Below are positions 1 through 8,853 of a stretch of DNA of 64,000 bases, one piece after another. The stretch lies in assembly GCF_003096355.1 (NCBI RefSeq), contig NZ_QEKI01000002.1, positions 310,001-374,000 of the forward strand. The letters run 5' to 3'. The DNA is from Pontibacter virosus (lineage in GTDB: Bacteria; Bacteroidota; Bacteroidia; Cytophagales; Hymenobacteraceae). The position numbers and the translations under genes were made by a program. Within the stretch, counting starts at the first letter, position 1; every line of letters begins with the position of its first letter. The notes under the pieces are model-generated. The model made no database searches and was not told the origin of the DNA. It saw only the letters and a list, made by a program, of their open reading frames with translations.

Positions 1-390
1 AGCATCGGCCCGCTTCACATAGAAGTAGTCGTAGTTATCGTTGAGCTGGTTCATGATCTGCACCCGGAAGGGGTTGGAATTGCCAAAGGTGCAGTAGTCA
101 ACCCTGGAGACGTATAGGTGCTCCATCACCGACATATCGCCGTCGGTTTTGAGCAAGGCGTAAATCTGAGTCAGGCCAATGTTCAACTCCGCCTGCGCCT
201 GCTGGTCAAACATGATCGTTTCCCAGAGGGTGTCATGCCCTTTTTTGTCATAATAAGGGAAAGCGTCGGTATAGTGGATCAGGTCTTCATAGTGCACCGG
301 CAGTTTCGTCTCCCGGTCATACTCGTGCAGGTAGCTGCGCAGGCAAGCAGCGATCGGGTAAAACAGCTTCTTTTTAGAGATGGAGTTCAA
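1..390 (-). CDS. Unrecognised protein, N-terminal part, cut by window edge
   Basis: A reading frame on the minus strand is open from about 390 to the left edge, giving about 130 residues such as LRSYLHEYDRETKLPVHYED and FGNSNPFRVQIMNQLNDNYD. It is rich in Tyr, Asp and His and looks like a soluble globular protein. I do not recognise the family. An in-frame TGA lies at 397-399, so the start must be downstream of it; the first candidate is TTG at 388-390, inside a low-complexity GAGTT-rich stretch, and the first in-frame ATG lies about 50 codons later. The true start may have been altered by that repeat. The coding sense is supported by codon pattern and by the length of the open frame, not by homology. 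Confidence 0.5.
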   Translation of the reverse strand, partial: MNSISKKKLFYPIAACLRSYLHEYDRETKLPVHYEDLIHYTDAFPYYDKKGHDTLWETIMFDQQAQAELNIGLTQIYALLKTDGDMSVMEHLYVSRVDYCTFGNSNPFRVQIMNQLNDNYDYFYVKRADA

Positions 391-400
391 GGGAGTTCAG

Positions 401-626
401 GAGTTAGAGAGTTTGGGAGTTTGGGAGTTAATCATTGGGAGTTAACAGTACAGCCCCTGCCGTGCCTTTACGGGAAAGAAGGAAACTATGCTACGAGTTA
501 AGGTATAGAAGTTTTACCTCATTCGCTATATCTGCCTGTATCGGGCCAATCATTAAAACGGAGCAAACACATTTCGCTTCTGTCAATCCAACTCCTTCCC
601 TCTTAATTTCCTAAACTCTCTAACTC
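401..626. repeat. Low-complexity GAGTT/AACTC inverted repeat in intergenic space
   Basis: Positions 381-440 consist of degenerate repeats of GGGAGTT and GAGTT. The 14-mer at 401-414 (GAGTTAGAGAGTTT) has an exact inverted partner at 613-626, so the two sides of this roughly 250-nt gap could pair. The left block reaches into the presumed 5' end of the gene at 1-390 and the right block ends just before the stop of the response regulator at 644. No gene was seen between 391 and 643. Confidence 0.6.
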
Positions 627-643
627 AAAAACTCCTCAACTCT

Positions 644-1381
644 CTAGCTTTCCAGCAGGTTGTTCTGTCCGAGCACTTGTAGCACATCGTTTTTGTAGAG
701 GCGGCCGATCGGGATTTCGGTTTTGCCTACATCGACAGCGGTAGCCGAGAAGGCCTGTACTTTGTCGAGGGAGATGATGAAGCTGCGGTGAATGCGCAGA
801 AACTTGTCGGTGGGCAGTTTCTCTTCCAGGAAGGAAATCTTCTGGTACGAAATGATCTCTTTCGTATCGGTCTTCACCCGGATGTAGTCTTTCAGGCTCT
901 CGATGTAGAGAATATCGGCCAGCATCACCTTCACCATTTTCTTGTCGGCTTTCAGGTAGATGAAGGCATCCTTGTAATCCGGCTCAGCATGATTTATCGG
1001 TGCAGCCGAAGTAGCTATACCTTTGTTCTCGACCGGCGTCACCTTGGCCACGGCCTTCAGGAAACGGTCGAAGGAGATGGGCTTGAGAAGGTAGTCTACG
1101 GCGTTGAGCTCGTAGCTGTCAAGGGCGTAGTCGCGGTAGGCGGTGGTGAAGATGACCCGGGGCGGGTTGGGTATGGACTTAAGGAAATCTATACCTGTAA
1201 GCTTGGGCATTTGGATGTCGAGGAACATCAGGTCGATGTGCTCGTTTTGCAGGCAGTTGTAGGCCTCCACGGCGTTGTTGCAGCGGCACACCAGTTCCAG
1301 GTTGTCGAGGCGTTCCACAAAAGTCTCCAGCACATCCAGTGCCAGGGGCTCGTCGTCTACTATCAGGCAGCGTAGTTTCAT
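644..1381 (-). CDS. LytTR-type DNA-binding response regulator
   Basis: This 245-residue protein has a receiver domain at about 1-120, with acidic pocket D9/D10, phospho-acceptor D55 in FLDIQMP, a TTAYRDYA segment and the conserved Lys in YLLKPIS. A LytTR DNA-binding domain follows at about 140-240 (ILYIESLKDYIRV, FLRIHRSFIISL). Length and order are normal for the LytR/AlgR family. It is expected to bind promoter DNA when phosphorylated by the sensor kinase encoded upstream at 1759-2868 on the same strand. The two genes are separated by 377 nt that hold a large palindromic element, so they may not be a simple operon. The target genes cannot be deduced from the sequence. Confidence 0.93.
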   Translation of the reverse strand: MKLRCLIVDDEPLALDVLETFVERLDNLELVCRCNNAVEAYNCLQNEHIDLMFLDIQMPKLTGIDFLKSIPNPPRVIFTTAYRDYALDSYELNAVDYLLKPISFDRFLKAVAKVTPVENKGIATSAAPINHAEPDYKDAFIYLKADKKMVKVMLADILYIESLKDYIRVKTDTKEIISYQKISFLEEKLPTDKFLRIHRSFIISLDKVQAFSATAVDVGKTEIPIGRLYKNDVLQVLGQNNLLES

Positions 1382-1456
1382 GTTCTATTCAGGTATGGCA
1401 CAAGGTATAGTCATTTAGGTATAGGAGTTACTCTTGGCAGATGTACTGTTTATACG

Positions 1457-1744
1457 TTAACCCACCCTTCCCTACCCAAGAGGGAAATTACACAGGAGTG
1501 GAATTGGGAATGATTGTCATCCCCCTACCCCTCTCAAGGGCAGGGCTGTTTCATTCTACCTCTTTTGTCATCCTGTAATGATCTTGTTAGCGTGTAGGAT
1601 AAGCTTAACCTCCCTTCAACCAAGTTTCTTTACAGAATGACAGTGAGTTTAGAGCAAGTTTTCTTAGAATGAAACGACCCTGTCTCCGAAGGGGGACTTC
1701 TCTGCACGAGTATTCCCCTCCTCGGAGGGGCAGGGGTGGGTTAA
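1457..1744. repeat. Nested palindromic intergenic element, about 290 nt
   Basis: Outer arms pair 1457-1483 (begins TTAACCCACCC) with 1716-1744 (ends GGGTGGGTTAA). Inner arms pair about 1522-1557 (AGGGCTGTTTCATTCT) with 1666-1697 (AGAATGAAACGACCCT). The transcript of either strand could fold into one long imperfect hairpin. This resembles non-autonomous palindromic intergenic repeats of the MITE or REP type. It fills the gap between the response regulator and kinase genes and holds no open frame of note. Confidence 0.65.
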
Positions 1745-1758
1745 AATTTCTAAAAATC

Positions 1759-2868
1759 TTAGTTCTCCCCCAAGTTTAGCTCCAGGCGCACGGCGTAGCT
1801 TTCGGGTTCGTCTTCCACTTCGAGGCTATACCTGTTTTCGTAGAGCAGCTCCAGACGTCGGCGCACATTTTTAAGACCGATGCCCGAGGCAAAGTCACGG
1901 TTGCTTTCGCTGGCCTTCTCGCCACATTTGCAATTCTCAACCAGCACCACCAAGGTATGGCCCTGCACCTTCACATCAATCCGTATCCAGGCGTTTTTAG
2001 TTTCAGTGCTCACGCCGTGCTTAAAGGCATTCTCCACAAAAGGCAGCATCATCATGGGCGCAATCTGCTTGCCGGCTATACCTCCCGACTCGGTATAGGC
2101 AATGTCCACACGGTCGCCGTAGCGGATGCGCTCCAGGGCAATGTAGTTCTGTATGTAGCTTAGCTCTTTTTCCAGCGGCACTTTGGCAGCAGCGGCATCA
2201 TAGAGCATGTAGTCCATCAAACCCGACAGCTTGAGTACCACCTCCGGCGCATTCTCGGATTTACGGAGCGTGAGCGAGTATAGGCTGTTGAGGGTATTGA
2301 AAAGAAAGTGCGGATGGATCTGGCCTTTCAGAAACTTGAGTTCAGCCTCCAGCTTGTCCTTTGCCAGCGACTGCGTGGCCTGCTGGTCGCGGTACCAGTT
2401 CTTGAGCAGGTAAATGGCCGCTGACATCGACACCAGGTAGCCCAGGTTGACGATATTGCGCACAAAGCGGTAGAGTGTCAGATTGTCGTTGGTGCAGGTA
2501 GTGGGGCAGATGAGCGGATGGATGAGCAGCGGCATGAGCACAAACTGCATCAGGATGCCAATAGCGCCCATCATCAGGAGCAGGTATACGGCAAACTCCA
2601 TGTAGCGCTGCTGCAACAGGTACTGCGGCATCAGGAAGTACATGTTGAAGTATACCAGCAGCATCTTGAAAGGCAGCTCGATGAGCTCGATCATGAAGGC
2701 ATTGTAGTAATCGTCGATGTAGCTACCGTAGAGCAGGCCGAAAAAGCACACGTACACCGCCCAAAAGAGCAGGTGCAGCAGCAACCTGTTCTGGGTGATG
2801 TTACGCACATCCGGCAGACTCCAGCTCTTTACCTCCAGTTCACGTGCCGCGTTCAGTTTTACTTCCAT
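1759..2868 (-). CDS. LytS/YehU-type membrane sensor histidine kinase
   Basis: This 369-residue protein has four predicted membrane helices in residues 30-165, then the His_kinase domain (PF06580 type) with the phospho-acceptor motif GQIHPHFLFNTLNSLYSL, and an HATPase domain containing MMMLPFVENAFKHG and a GIGLKNVRRRL glycine box. There is no recognisable extracellular sensor domain, so the signal is unknown. It should autophosphorylate and pass phosphate to the LytTR regulator encoded downstream on the same strand. The ATG at 2868 gives an N-terminal extension of about 20 residues before the first helix. Confidence 0.93.
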   Translation of the reverse strand: MEVKLNAARELEVKSWSLPDVRNITQNRLLLHLLFWAVYVCFFGLLYGSYIDDYYNAFMIELIELPFKMLLVYFNMYFLMPQYLLQQRYMEFAVYLLLMMGAIGILMQFVLMPLLIHPLICPTTCTNDNLTLYRFVRNIVNLGYLVSMSAAIYLLKNWYRDQQATQSLAKDKLEAELKFLKGQIHPHFLFNTLNSLYSLTLRKSENAPEVVLKLSGLMDYMLYDAAAAKVPLEKELSYIQNYIALERIRYGDRVDIAYTESGGIAGKQIAPMMMLPFVENAFKHGVSTETKNAWIRIDVKVQGHTLVVLVENCKCGEKASESNRDFASGIGLKNVRRRLELLYENRYSLEVEDEPESYAVRLELNLGEN

Positions 2869-3059
2869 CCTGCAAAGTTACATTTTCTGCGCATCAAGTC
2901 CCTAACCAACAGGTGCTTTTAGACGAGCGGCTATACCTGCCACCCGAAGTGCAGCCATGGTGCCGCGTACAGCCTGCAGGGTGCTATACCTGCTGTAAGG
3001 GCACGTAAAACGGTCGCTTGTCTAAAATTTAAAATCGTGAGTTTAGGAGTGCCTATACT

Positions 3060-3224
3060 TGCATCACTATCGGGGAAGACAGAGCCCCCTTGGTGCTGCA
3101 TAGACATTTTTTCTGTAGGCTGTGATAAGGCCGTTGTCAGCATCGTAGTCTCCGGACTCTTGCCGACAGTGATTTGTTAGAGTGGTTAAAGGCGCTGCCC
3201 GCAAGGTGGTGCCTTTTTCTTTTT
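3060..3224 (+). ncRNA. Candidate structured small RNA (6S-like?)
   Basis: The 423-nt gap 2869-3291 has no convincing gene but contains a foldable unit ending in a strong terminator. 3064-3073 (TCACTATCGG) pairs with 3163-3172 (CCGACAGTGA) with one mismatch, and 3092-3098 (GGTGCTG) pairs with 3138-3144 (CAGCATC), giving a long rod with internal loops. TATACTTG at about 3052-3059 is close to the TAnnTTTG promoter box, which would start a transcript of about 165 nt. Size and rod shape recall 6S RNA, but I cannot confirm family membership. A plain untranslated leader for the gene at 3292 is less likely because the terminator intervenes. Confidence 0.4.
3191..3224 (+). terminator. Intrinsic terminator of candidate small RNA
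   Basis: A 9-bp stem (3191-3199 with 3205-3213, including three G-U pairs), a CGCAA loop, then TTTTTCTTTT. It lies 68 nt before the membrane-protein gene at 3292, so it ends transcription coming from the left. Confidence 0.75.
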
Positions 3225-3291
3225 GGGGTTTGGCTGGTAGGGCGCAATAGCTGTACATTCGTAAATCACTATACCTGAAAATACGCTTGTC

Positions 3292-3855
3292 ATGTTTAAG
3301 TACTTAAGCTCTTTCTTCATCTCGCTTTTCGCGGTGTGCATGATCGCGGCCATCGCTTACCTGCAGGGTTTTACTTCCTTTACATTTGCTTGGGTACTGA
3401 ATTTTATGCTAATGATGGCCGTATCGTCTCCTATGCAAATGTTTAAGCCTGTCCTGAAAGCTAAATATTTTGATGTTAAGGTATGGGAAAACGACGGGAA
3501 GGTATACAAGTGGGTTGGTGTCCACGCTTTCCGGAAACTACTGGTGTGGGTTGGCTGGGAGAAGCTGCACAATGCGGTTAACCCGGTTAAAAAGGATCTT
3601 CAGGCATTAAGACAGCTGGAGTACAACACCCGGCAATCCGAGTTCGGTCACCTGGTCATCTTTTTCATCGTCCTGGCATTCACCGTCGGGGTAACCTTTC
3701 GCGAAGGTATAGCGCAGTCACTTTGGTTGATTTCTTTGAACGTGCTTCTGAACGTATACCCCATCCTGGTGCAGCGCTACAACCGCCCCCGGCTGCAAAG
3801 GGCGATTCAGGTATGGGAGAAGTTGCCGTTTAACCAACAAAAGACAATAAGATAG
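3292..3855 (+). CDS. Membrane protein, possibly CrtO-like acyltransferase family
   Basis: This 187-residue protein has four predicted hydrophobic segments (about residues 5-25, 29-48, 120-140, 143-160). Between them lies a loop with KVWENDGKVYKWVGVHAFRK, and the C-terminal side carries YPILVQRYNRPRL. This layout resembles small integral membrane proteins annotated as glycosyl-4,4'-diaponeurosporenoate acyltransferases, which act in carotenoid modification; here that is only a resemblance, since no carotenoid genes are nearby. It stands alone, following the candidate ncRNA terminator and convergent with the alkyltransferase-like pseudogene. The ATG at 3292 is preceded by an AT-rich stretch with a CTATACC copy. 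Confidence 0.7.
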   Translation: MFKYLSSFFISLFAVCMIAAIAYLQGFTSFTFAWVLNFMLMMAVSSPMQMFKPVLKAKYFDVKVWENDGKVYKWVGVHAFRKLLVWVGWEKLHNAVNPVKKDLQALRQLEYNTRQSEFGHLVIFFIVLAFTVGVTFREGIAQSLWLISLNVLLNVYPILVQRYNRPRLQRAIQVWEKLPFNQQKTIR

Positions 3856-3967
3856 CCGACACATAGGCAACTTCAAGGCACTAGTCGCAACAAAACAACG
3901 ACTTTAGCAACGCCTTGGCGAAGCGCGTTACAGGGTAATGAGTTATACTTTCCTCAACTCCTATACC

Positions 3968-4302
3968 TTACAACAACTCCTTCGCCGGATCCCAGAACAG
4001 CTTTTCGAACTCCACCACCTGGTCATTTTCTACTTTGATGCCTTCCTGCTGCAGCCGCTCCTGCATAGCGTTAGAAGCTTCGAAGTGCTGCTTGCCTGTG
4101 AGCATACCACCCGGTTAACTACCCGGTGCGCAGGTATAGCGGTAAAGGGCTGCGAAGCGATCAAAGCCCAGCCCACCATCCGGGCCGAGCCCTTCGAGCC
4201 CAGGTAGCTGGCAATGGCTCCATACGAGGTTACCCGCCCTTCGGGGATCAGCTTAACTACCTCATAAACATCCTCAAAAAAGTTTTTCTTGTTGTCGCTC
4301 AT
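3968..4302 (-). pseudogene. Alkyltransferase-like (MGMT-fold) protein, frameshifted
   Basis: The 5' part encodes MSDNKKNFFEDVYEVVKLIP and GRVTSYGAIASYLGS, then IPAHRVVNR. This is the DNA-binding domain of O6-alkylguanine transferases, with Ala where the catalytic Cys (PCHRV) would be, as in ATL proteins that flag alkylated bases for excision repair. After NR the homologous sequence continues in another frame (GGMLTGKQHFEASNAMQERL, ending FWDPAKELL) to a stop at 3968-3970. The span is 335 nt, one base short of a whole number of codons, which places a 1-nt loss near 4104-4114. It could be a real lesion or a sequencing error. Without the shift the product would be about 111 residues, normal for an ATL. 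Confidence 0.8.
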
Positions 4303-4473
4303 ACCTTTGCGCAAATTCTTTTAACCGTTTTTAAACCTATGAAGCTGCCGTTTGTCTTACAATAGCGTCAGCTGGTAGAGTTCAGCTAGCCCATGCTTTT
4401 TACTACCATGATAAGCATGTAAATTTAGTCGTTTTTTGCTGTTGTCTATACATTAAATACAAACTGTAATTTT

Positions 4474-4481
4474 TACCTTTG
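4474..4481 (+). promoter_or_regulatory. -7 box of RND efflux operon promoter
   Basis: TACCTTTG matches the Bacteroidota TAnnTTTG -7 consensus, 34 nt before the adaptor-gene ATG. No clear TTG -33 box was found at the right distance. Confidence 0.5.
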
Positions 4482-4515
4482 AGGTTAGATCACCTTATTC
4501 GAAGTTTAAACTTAA

Positions 4516-5604
4516 ATGAACAAAACTGTCAAAACCATCCTTCTCCTGGTAGTTGCCGCCGTTGTAGGTTACCTGCTATACAGCAAAGTATTCTCTGGCG
4601 ATGAACAAGCAAAAGCTACCGGACCTACGGGCGGTCCAATGGCTCAGAAAGTAGCCGTGGACGTGTTTGTAGTCTCCCATACTGCTTTCCAGAACAAGAT
4701 TACCTCCACCGGCTCCGTTATGCCTAACGAAGATGTGGAACTGCGCAGCGAAATATCCGGCCGCGTTACGGCCATTAACTTCAAAGAAGGCAGCCAGGTA
4801 AAGAAAGGACAGCTCCTGATGACAGTAAACGACGCGGACCTGCGTGCCCAGCTGGCCAAGCTGCAGTCTAACCAGAAGCTATACCGCGACATGGAAGAGC
4901 GTCAGCGCACGCTGCTCGAGAAAGAATACATCAGCCGCCAGGAGTACGACCAGGTAAGCAACCAGTTAGCTACTGCCACAGCTGACATACAAGCCCTGAG
5001 AGCCACCTTGGACAAGGCCTATGTGCGCGCGCCGTTTGATGGCGTGATCGGCCTGCGCCAGGTGAGCGAGGGCAGTTACGTAACGCCAACCTCGCCTGTT
5101 GCCCGCATTGTCGACATCACCCCCCTTAAAATCGATTTTTCTATACCCGGCCGCTATAGCCAGTCCGTAAAAGTAGGCGATAAGATCACCTTCACTTCCG
5201 AAGGCAGCGCTGAGCGATATGAAGCGACCATTTATGCCGTGCAGCCAAACATTGACCCCGCAACACGTACCCTGCAGTTGCGCGCCCTCTACGAAAACAG
5301 CAAACAGGAAATAAAGCCTGGCGCTTTTGTGAAGGTGGAGCTGAGCCTGGAGGATATGGATGAGGCCATCCTGATACCGACAGAGGCCATTATACCGGAA
5401 GCGACGGGTCACAAAATTTTCCTGGCCAAGAACGGGAAAGCCCAGCCGAAGATGGTAAAGATCGGCCAGCGCTCCGAAACCCTGATCCAGATCATTGAAG
5501 GAGTAGAGCCAGGTGACACTATCATCAGCTCAGGTATATTGCAGACACGCCCCGGTTCTGACTTGAACATCAGAAGAGTAGTAACATCTGAAGTAACACA
5601 ATAA
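4516..5604 (+). CDS. RND efflux periplasmic adaptor (membrane fusion protein)
   Basis: This 362-residue protein starts with a membrane anchor (residues 5-25), followed by a barrel-sandwich lipoyl half (EISGRVTAINFKEGSQVKKG), a short alpha-helical hairpin (about 115-165), the second lipoyl half (YVRAPFDGVIGLRQVSEGSY), a beta-barrel, and a membrane-proximal C-terminal domain. It should connect the inner-membrane pump encoded next (5684) to the TolC channel (8854). The substrate is not evident. It is the first gene of a three-gene operon, with 79 nt to the pump gene, and its length is typical of the MexE/MdtA group. Confidence 0.93.
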   Translation: MNKTVKTILLLVVAAVVGYLLYSKVFSGDEQAKATGPTGGPMAQKVAVDVFVVSHTAFQNKITSTGSVMPNEDVELRSEISGRVTAINFKEGSQVKKGQLLMTVNDADLRAQLAKLQSNQKLYRDMEERQRTLLEKEYISRQEYDQVSNQLATATADIQALRATLDKAYVRAPFDGVIGLRQVSEGSYVTPTSPVARIVDITPLKIDFSIPGRYSQSVKVGDKITFTSEGSAERYEATIYAVQPNIDPATRTLQLRALYENSKQEIKPGAFVKVELSLEDMDEAILIPTEAIIPEATGHKIFLAKNGKAQPKMVKIGQRSETLIQIIEGVEPGDTIISSGILQTRPGSDLNIRRVVTSEVTQ

Positions 5605-5683
5605 CGCCTTTAGTGACGTTAGATTAAGTGAGAAGGGTAGGAATTATTGTTCATGCTCTTGGTCTGTTTAGCAAAAGACAATT

Positions 5684-8600
5684 ATGGCAAGTTTATCAGA
5701 TATAAGTATTAAGCGACCGGTGCTCGCCATCGTGATGAGTATCACGATCATGGTGTTCGGGTTTATTGGCATCACTTACCTGGGTGTGCGCGAATACCCA
5801 AGCGTGGACCCACCTATCGTAAACGTATCAACGAGTTATGCCGGTGCCAACGCCGAAACGATCGAGTCGGAGATCACAGAGCCGCTCGAGGAGTCTATCA
5901 ACGGTATCGCCGGTATACGCACCCTTACCTCTTCGAGCAGCGAGGGTAACAGTAACATTACAGTAGAGTTCGACCTGGATGTGGACCTGGAAGCCGCCGC
6001 CAACGACGTGCGCGACCGCGTTTCCCGTGCGCAGCGTCGCCTTCCGGAAGATGCGGAGCCTCCGACGGTATCTAAAGCCGACGCAGATGCCAACCCGATC
6101 ATCTTTTTGGGTATACGCAGCGAAACCCGCTCTCTGCTGGATCTCTCTGACATAGGCCAGAACGTTTTTAAGGAGCAATTGCAGACCATTCCAGGAGTAA
6201 GTGCCATCAACATCTGGGGTGACAAGCGCTACTCCATGCGCCTCTGGATGGACCCTGACAAGCTTTCGGCGCTGCAGGTAACCCCGTTGGAAGTGCGCGA
6301 CGCGCTTGCCCGCCAGAATGTGGAACTGCCATCAGGTAGCATCGAGGGTGCTACCACCGAGCTTTCGGTGAGAACTATGGGCCGTATCTCCACGCCAGAG
6401 GAGTTTAACAACCTGGTAGTGCGCGAAGACGCCACCCGCCTGATCCGCTTTCGCGACATTGGCTATGCCCAGTTATCTCCTGAAAACGAAAAAACCGTTT
6501 TGCGCTACAATGGCGTACCGATGATTGGTGTCGTGATCGTTCCACAACCTGGTACCAACCAGGTCGAGATCGCAGACGAGTTTTACCGCCGTCTGGAGCA
6601 CATCAAGAAAGATATACCAGAAGATTTAGAGCTGACCATCGGCTTTGATAACTCGCAGTACGTGAGGGCCTCCATCGCCGAGGTGAAGGAAACTATTTTC
6701 ATCGCCTTTGGCCTGGTAGTGGTCATCATCTTCCTGTTCCTGCGCGACTGGCGCTCGACGCTTATACCGGTCGTCGCCATACCTGTTTCCCTGATCGGTG
6801 CCTTCTTTGTTATGTACCTGATGGACTTTTCCATTAACGTACTCACCTTGCTGGGCATCGTGCTGGCCATTGGTCTTGTGGTGGATGACGCCATTGTGAT
6901 GCTGGAGAATATCTATGCCCGTATTGAGGACGGGCAGGAACCGATGAAAGCCGCCAAGAAGGGGGCCAAGGAAATCTACTTCGCCATTATTTCTACCACT
7001 ATTGCTCTGGCCGCCGTGTTTATGCCGGTTGCCTTCCTCGAAGATACGACGGGTCGCCTCTTCCGGGAATTCGGTATTGTGGTGGCTGGTTCTGTGATCA
7101 TATCCTCCTTCGTCTCACTTACGCTTACGCCGATGATGTCGTCGCGCATGCTGAAGCACCGTGATAGGCCAAACTGGTTCTACCGCAAAACAGAGCCCTT
7201 TTTTGCTTCCTTAACCAACGCCTACAGAAGCAGCCTGAATAGCTTCCTGGCATATCGTTGGGTGGCCTTCGTACTGGTTATCCTTTCTGCTGGCATTATC
7301 TGGTGGCAGTTCTCTACCATGCGCTCCGAGTTAACCCCGGATGAAGACAGAAGCGGCCTCCGTATTCAGACAACCGGCCCTGAGGGTGCTTCCTTCGAAT
7401 TCATGGACAGGTATATGAACGAGCTTTCTGCGCTGGTGAATGATTCAGTGGAAGGGATTGGCAGTATGACCACCATGACGCGTAACTCTAACTCGGGTTT
7501 TATACGCCTTCGTCTGGTTGATCCAAGTGAGCGAAGCAAATCCCAGCAGCAGATTGTCGACGAACTCCCTGCTCTGCTTAACCAGGTGCCAGGCGCCCGC
7601 GCTTTCGCCGCTGGCGATAAAGGCCTGGGTGGCGGACGTGGTGCTGGTCAGCCAGTTTCTTATGTTGTGCAGGCCCAGAGTATGGCGAAGCTGCGCGAAA
7701 TTATTCCTCCTTTCCTGGAGGCCGCCCGCCAAAACCAGGTGTTCAACTTTGTGGATGTCAACCTGAAGTTCAACAAGCCGGAACTGCGTGTAGAGATTGA
7801 CCGTGAAAAGGCCTTGTCGATGGGCGTAAGTGTTCGTGACGTGGCTCAAACTATGCAGCTTGGCCTGAGCGGTCAGCGCTTCGGTTATTTTGTGCGCGGT
7901 GGCAAACAGTACCAGATTCTGGGACAGGTAGCGCGTGAGAACCGCAGTGAACCGCTCGACCTGCGCAGCCTGTACGTGAAAAATAACGCCGGTGAACTGA
8001 TACAGCTCGACAACCTGATCGAGCTGAAAGAAGAAAGTTCTTCGCCTCAGATCTACCGCTTCAACCGTTTTGCTGCAGCCACTTTCAGTGCTACTCTTAA
8101 TAAAGGCTATACCATTGGTGATGGTATAGAGGCCATGGACGTTATCGCGAAAGATGTACTGGACGAAACGTTCCAGACCTCCCTGACCGGTCAGTCAAGA
8201 GACTTCCAGGAGAGTTCGGGCAGTTTGATGTTTGCCTTCCTGTTGGCGCTTGGCCTGATATACCTTGCCCTGGCAGCCCAATTCGAAAGCTTCCGCGACC
8301 CGATTATCATCATGTTCACGGTTCCTTTGGCATTGGCTGGTGCTATGCTCAGCTTGTGGTACTTTGATCAGACACTCAACATCTTCAGCCAGATCGGTAT
8401 GATTATGTTGGTGGGTCTGGTAACGAAGAACGGTATCCTGCTCGTGGAATTTGCCAACCAGAAAAAAGAACAGGGCCTGAGCAAGCTGGAGGCAGCCCGA
8501 GAAGCCGCTGTCTCTCGTTTCCGCCCTATCCTGATGACGAGTTTGTCCACCATCCTGGGTACCTTGCCGATTGCACTGGCCTGGGGTGCCGGCTCCGAGA

Positions 8601-8800
8601 GCCGTGTGTCGATGGGTATAGCGGTGGTAGGTGGACTTATTTTCGCTACTGGTCTTACCTTGTACATTATTCCTGCTATCTACTCGTTCTTCTCGTCTGC
8701 AGAGGCAAACCTTGCCCTGATGTCAGATAAAGACCAGGAAGAAGAACTGGAACGCAGAAGCGAGCGCAAGCAGGAAAGAGAACCCGCTCTGAGTAAATAA
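5684..8800 (+). CDS. RND family efflux pump inner-membrane transporter
   Basis: This 1038-residue protein shows the internal duplication of hydrophobe/amphiphile efflux pumps: a first helix at residues 9-30, a large periplasmic loop, a helix bundle at about 330-530, a second loop, and a second bundle at 860-1010. The proton-relay Asp pair is visible in GLVVDDAIVMLENI. GRLFREFGI and GLVTKNGILLVEFANQKKEQG are further family signatures. It uses proton motive force to export hydrophobic compounds with the adaptor and TolC proteins encoded on either side. The charged C-terminal tail (about 1015-1038) is cytosolic. No lesions were seen. Confidence 0.96.
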   Translation: MASLSDISIKRPVLAIVMSITIMVFGFIGITYLGVREYPSVDPPIVNVSTSYAGANAETIESEITEPLEESINGIAGIRTLTSSSSEGNSNITVEFDLDVDLEAAANDVRDRVSRAQRRLPEDAEPPTVSKADADANPIIFLGIRSETRSLLDLSDIGQNVFKEQLQTIPGVSAINIWGDKRYSMRLWMDPDKLSALQVTPLEVRDALARQNVELPSGSIEGATTELSVRTMGRISTPEEFNNLVVREDATRLIRFRDIGYAQLSPENEKTVLRYNGVPMIGVVIVPQPGTNQVEIADEFYRRLEHIKKDIPEDLELTIGFDNSQYVRASIAEVKETIFIAFGLVVVIIFLFLRDWRSTLIPVVAIPVSLIGAFFVMYLMDFSINVLTLLGIVLAIGLVVDDAIVMLENIYARIEDGQEPMKAAKKGAKEIYFAIISTTIALAAVFMPVAFLEDTTGRLFREFGIVVAGSVIISSFVSLTLTPMMSSRMLKHRDRPNWFYRKTEPFFASLTNAYRSSLNSFLAYRWVAFVLVILSAGIIWWQFSTMRSELTPDEDRSGLRIQTTGPEGASFEFMDRYMNELSALVNDSVEGIGSMTTMTRNSNSGFIRLRLVDPSERSKSQQQIVDELPALLNQVPGARAFAAGDKGLGGGRGAGQPVSYVVQAQSMAKLREIIPPFLEAARQNQVFNFVDVNLKFNKPELRVEIDREKALSMGVSVRDVAQTMQLGLSGQRFGYFVRGGKQYQILGQVARENRSEPLDLRSLYVKNNAGELIQLDNLIELKEESSSPQIYRFNRFAAATFSATLNKGYTIGDGIEAMDVIAKDVLDETFQTSLTGQSRDFQESSGSLMFAFLLALGLIYLALAAQFESFRDPIIIMFTVPLALAGAMLSLWYFDQTLNIFSQIGMIMLVGLVTKNGILLVEFANQKKEQGLSKLEAAREAAVSRFRPILMTSLSTILGTLPIALAWGAGSESRVSMGIAVVGGLIFATGLTLYIIPAIYSFFSSAEANLALMSDKDQEEELERRSERKQEREPALSK

Positions 8801-8853
8801 TATCTGAAATCTAATCTCTGACGCTAAGATTTAAACCTTTGCATTCTAATATA

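Noticed and set aside
118-501. Plus-strand open frame of 127 codons
   Set aside because: Antisense to the more protein-like minus-strand frame at 1-390 and running through the GAGTT repeat.
788-1375. Plus-strand open frame of 195 codons
   Set aside because: Exactly antisense to the response-regulator gene; no recognisable domain.
2931-3258. Two short minus-strand frames in the gap before 3292
   Set aside because: Low-complexity products with no family resemblance; they overlap the candidate RNA and its terminator.
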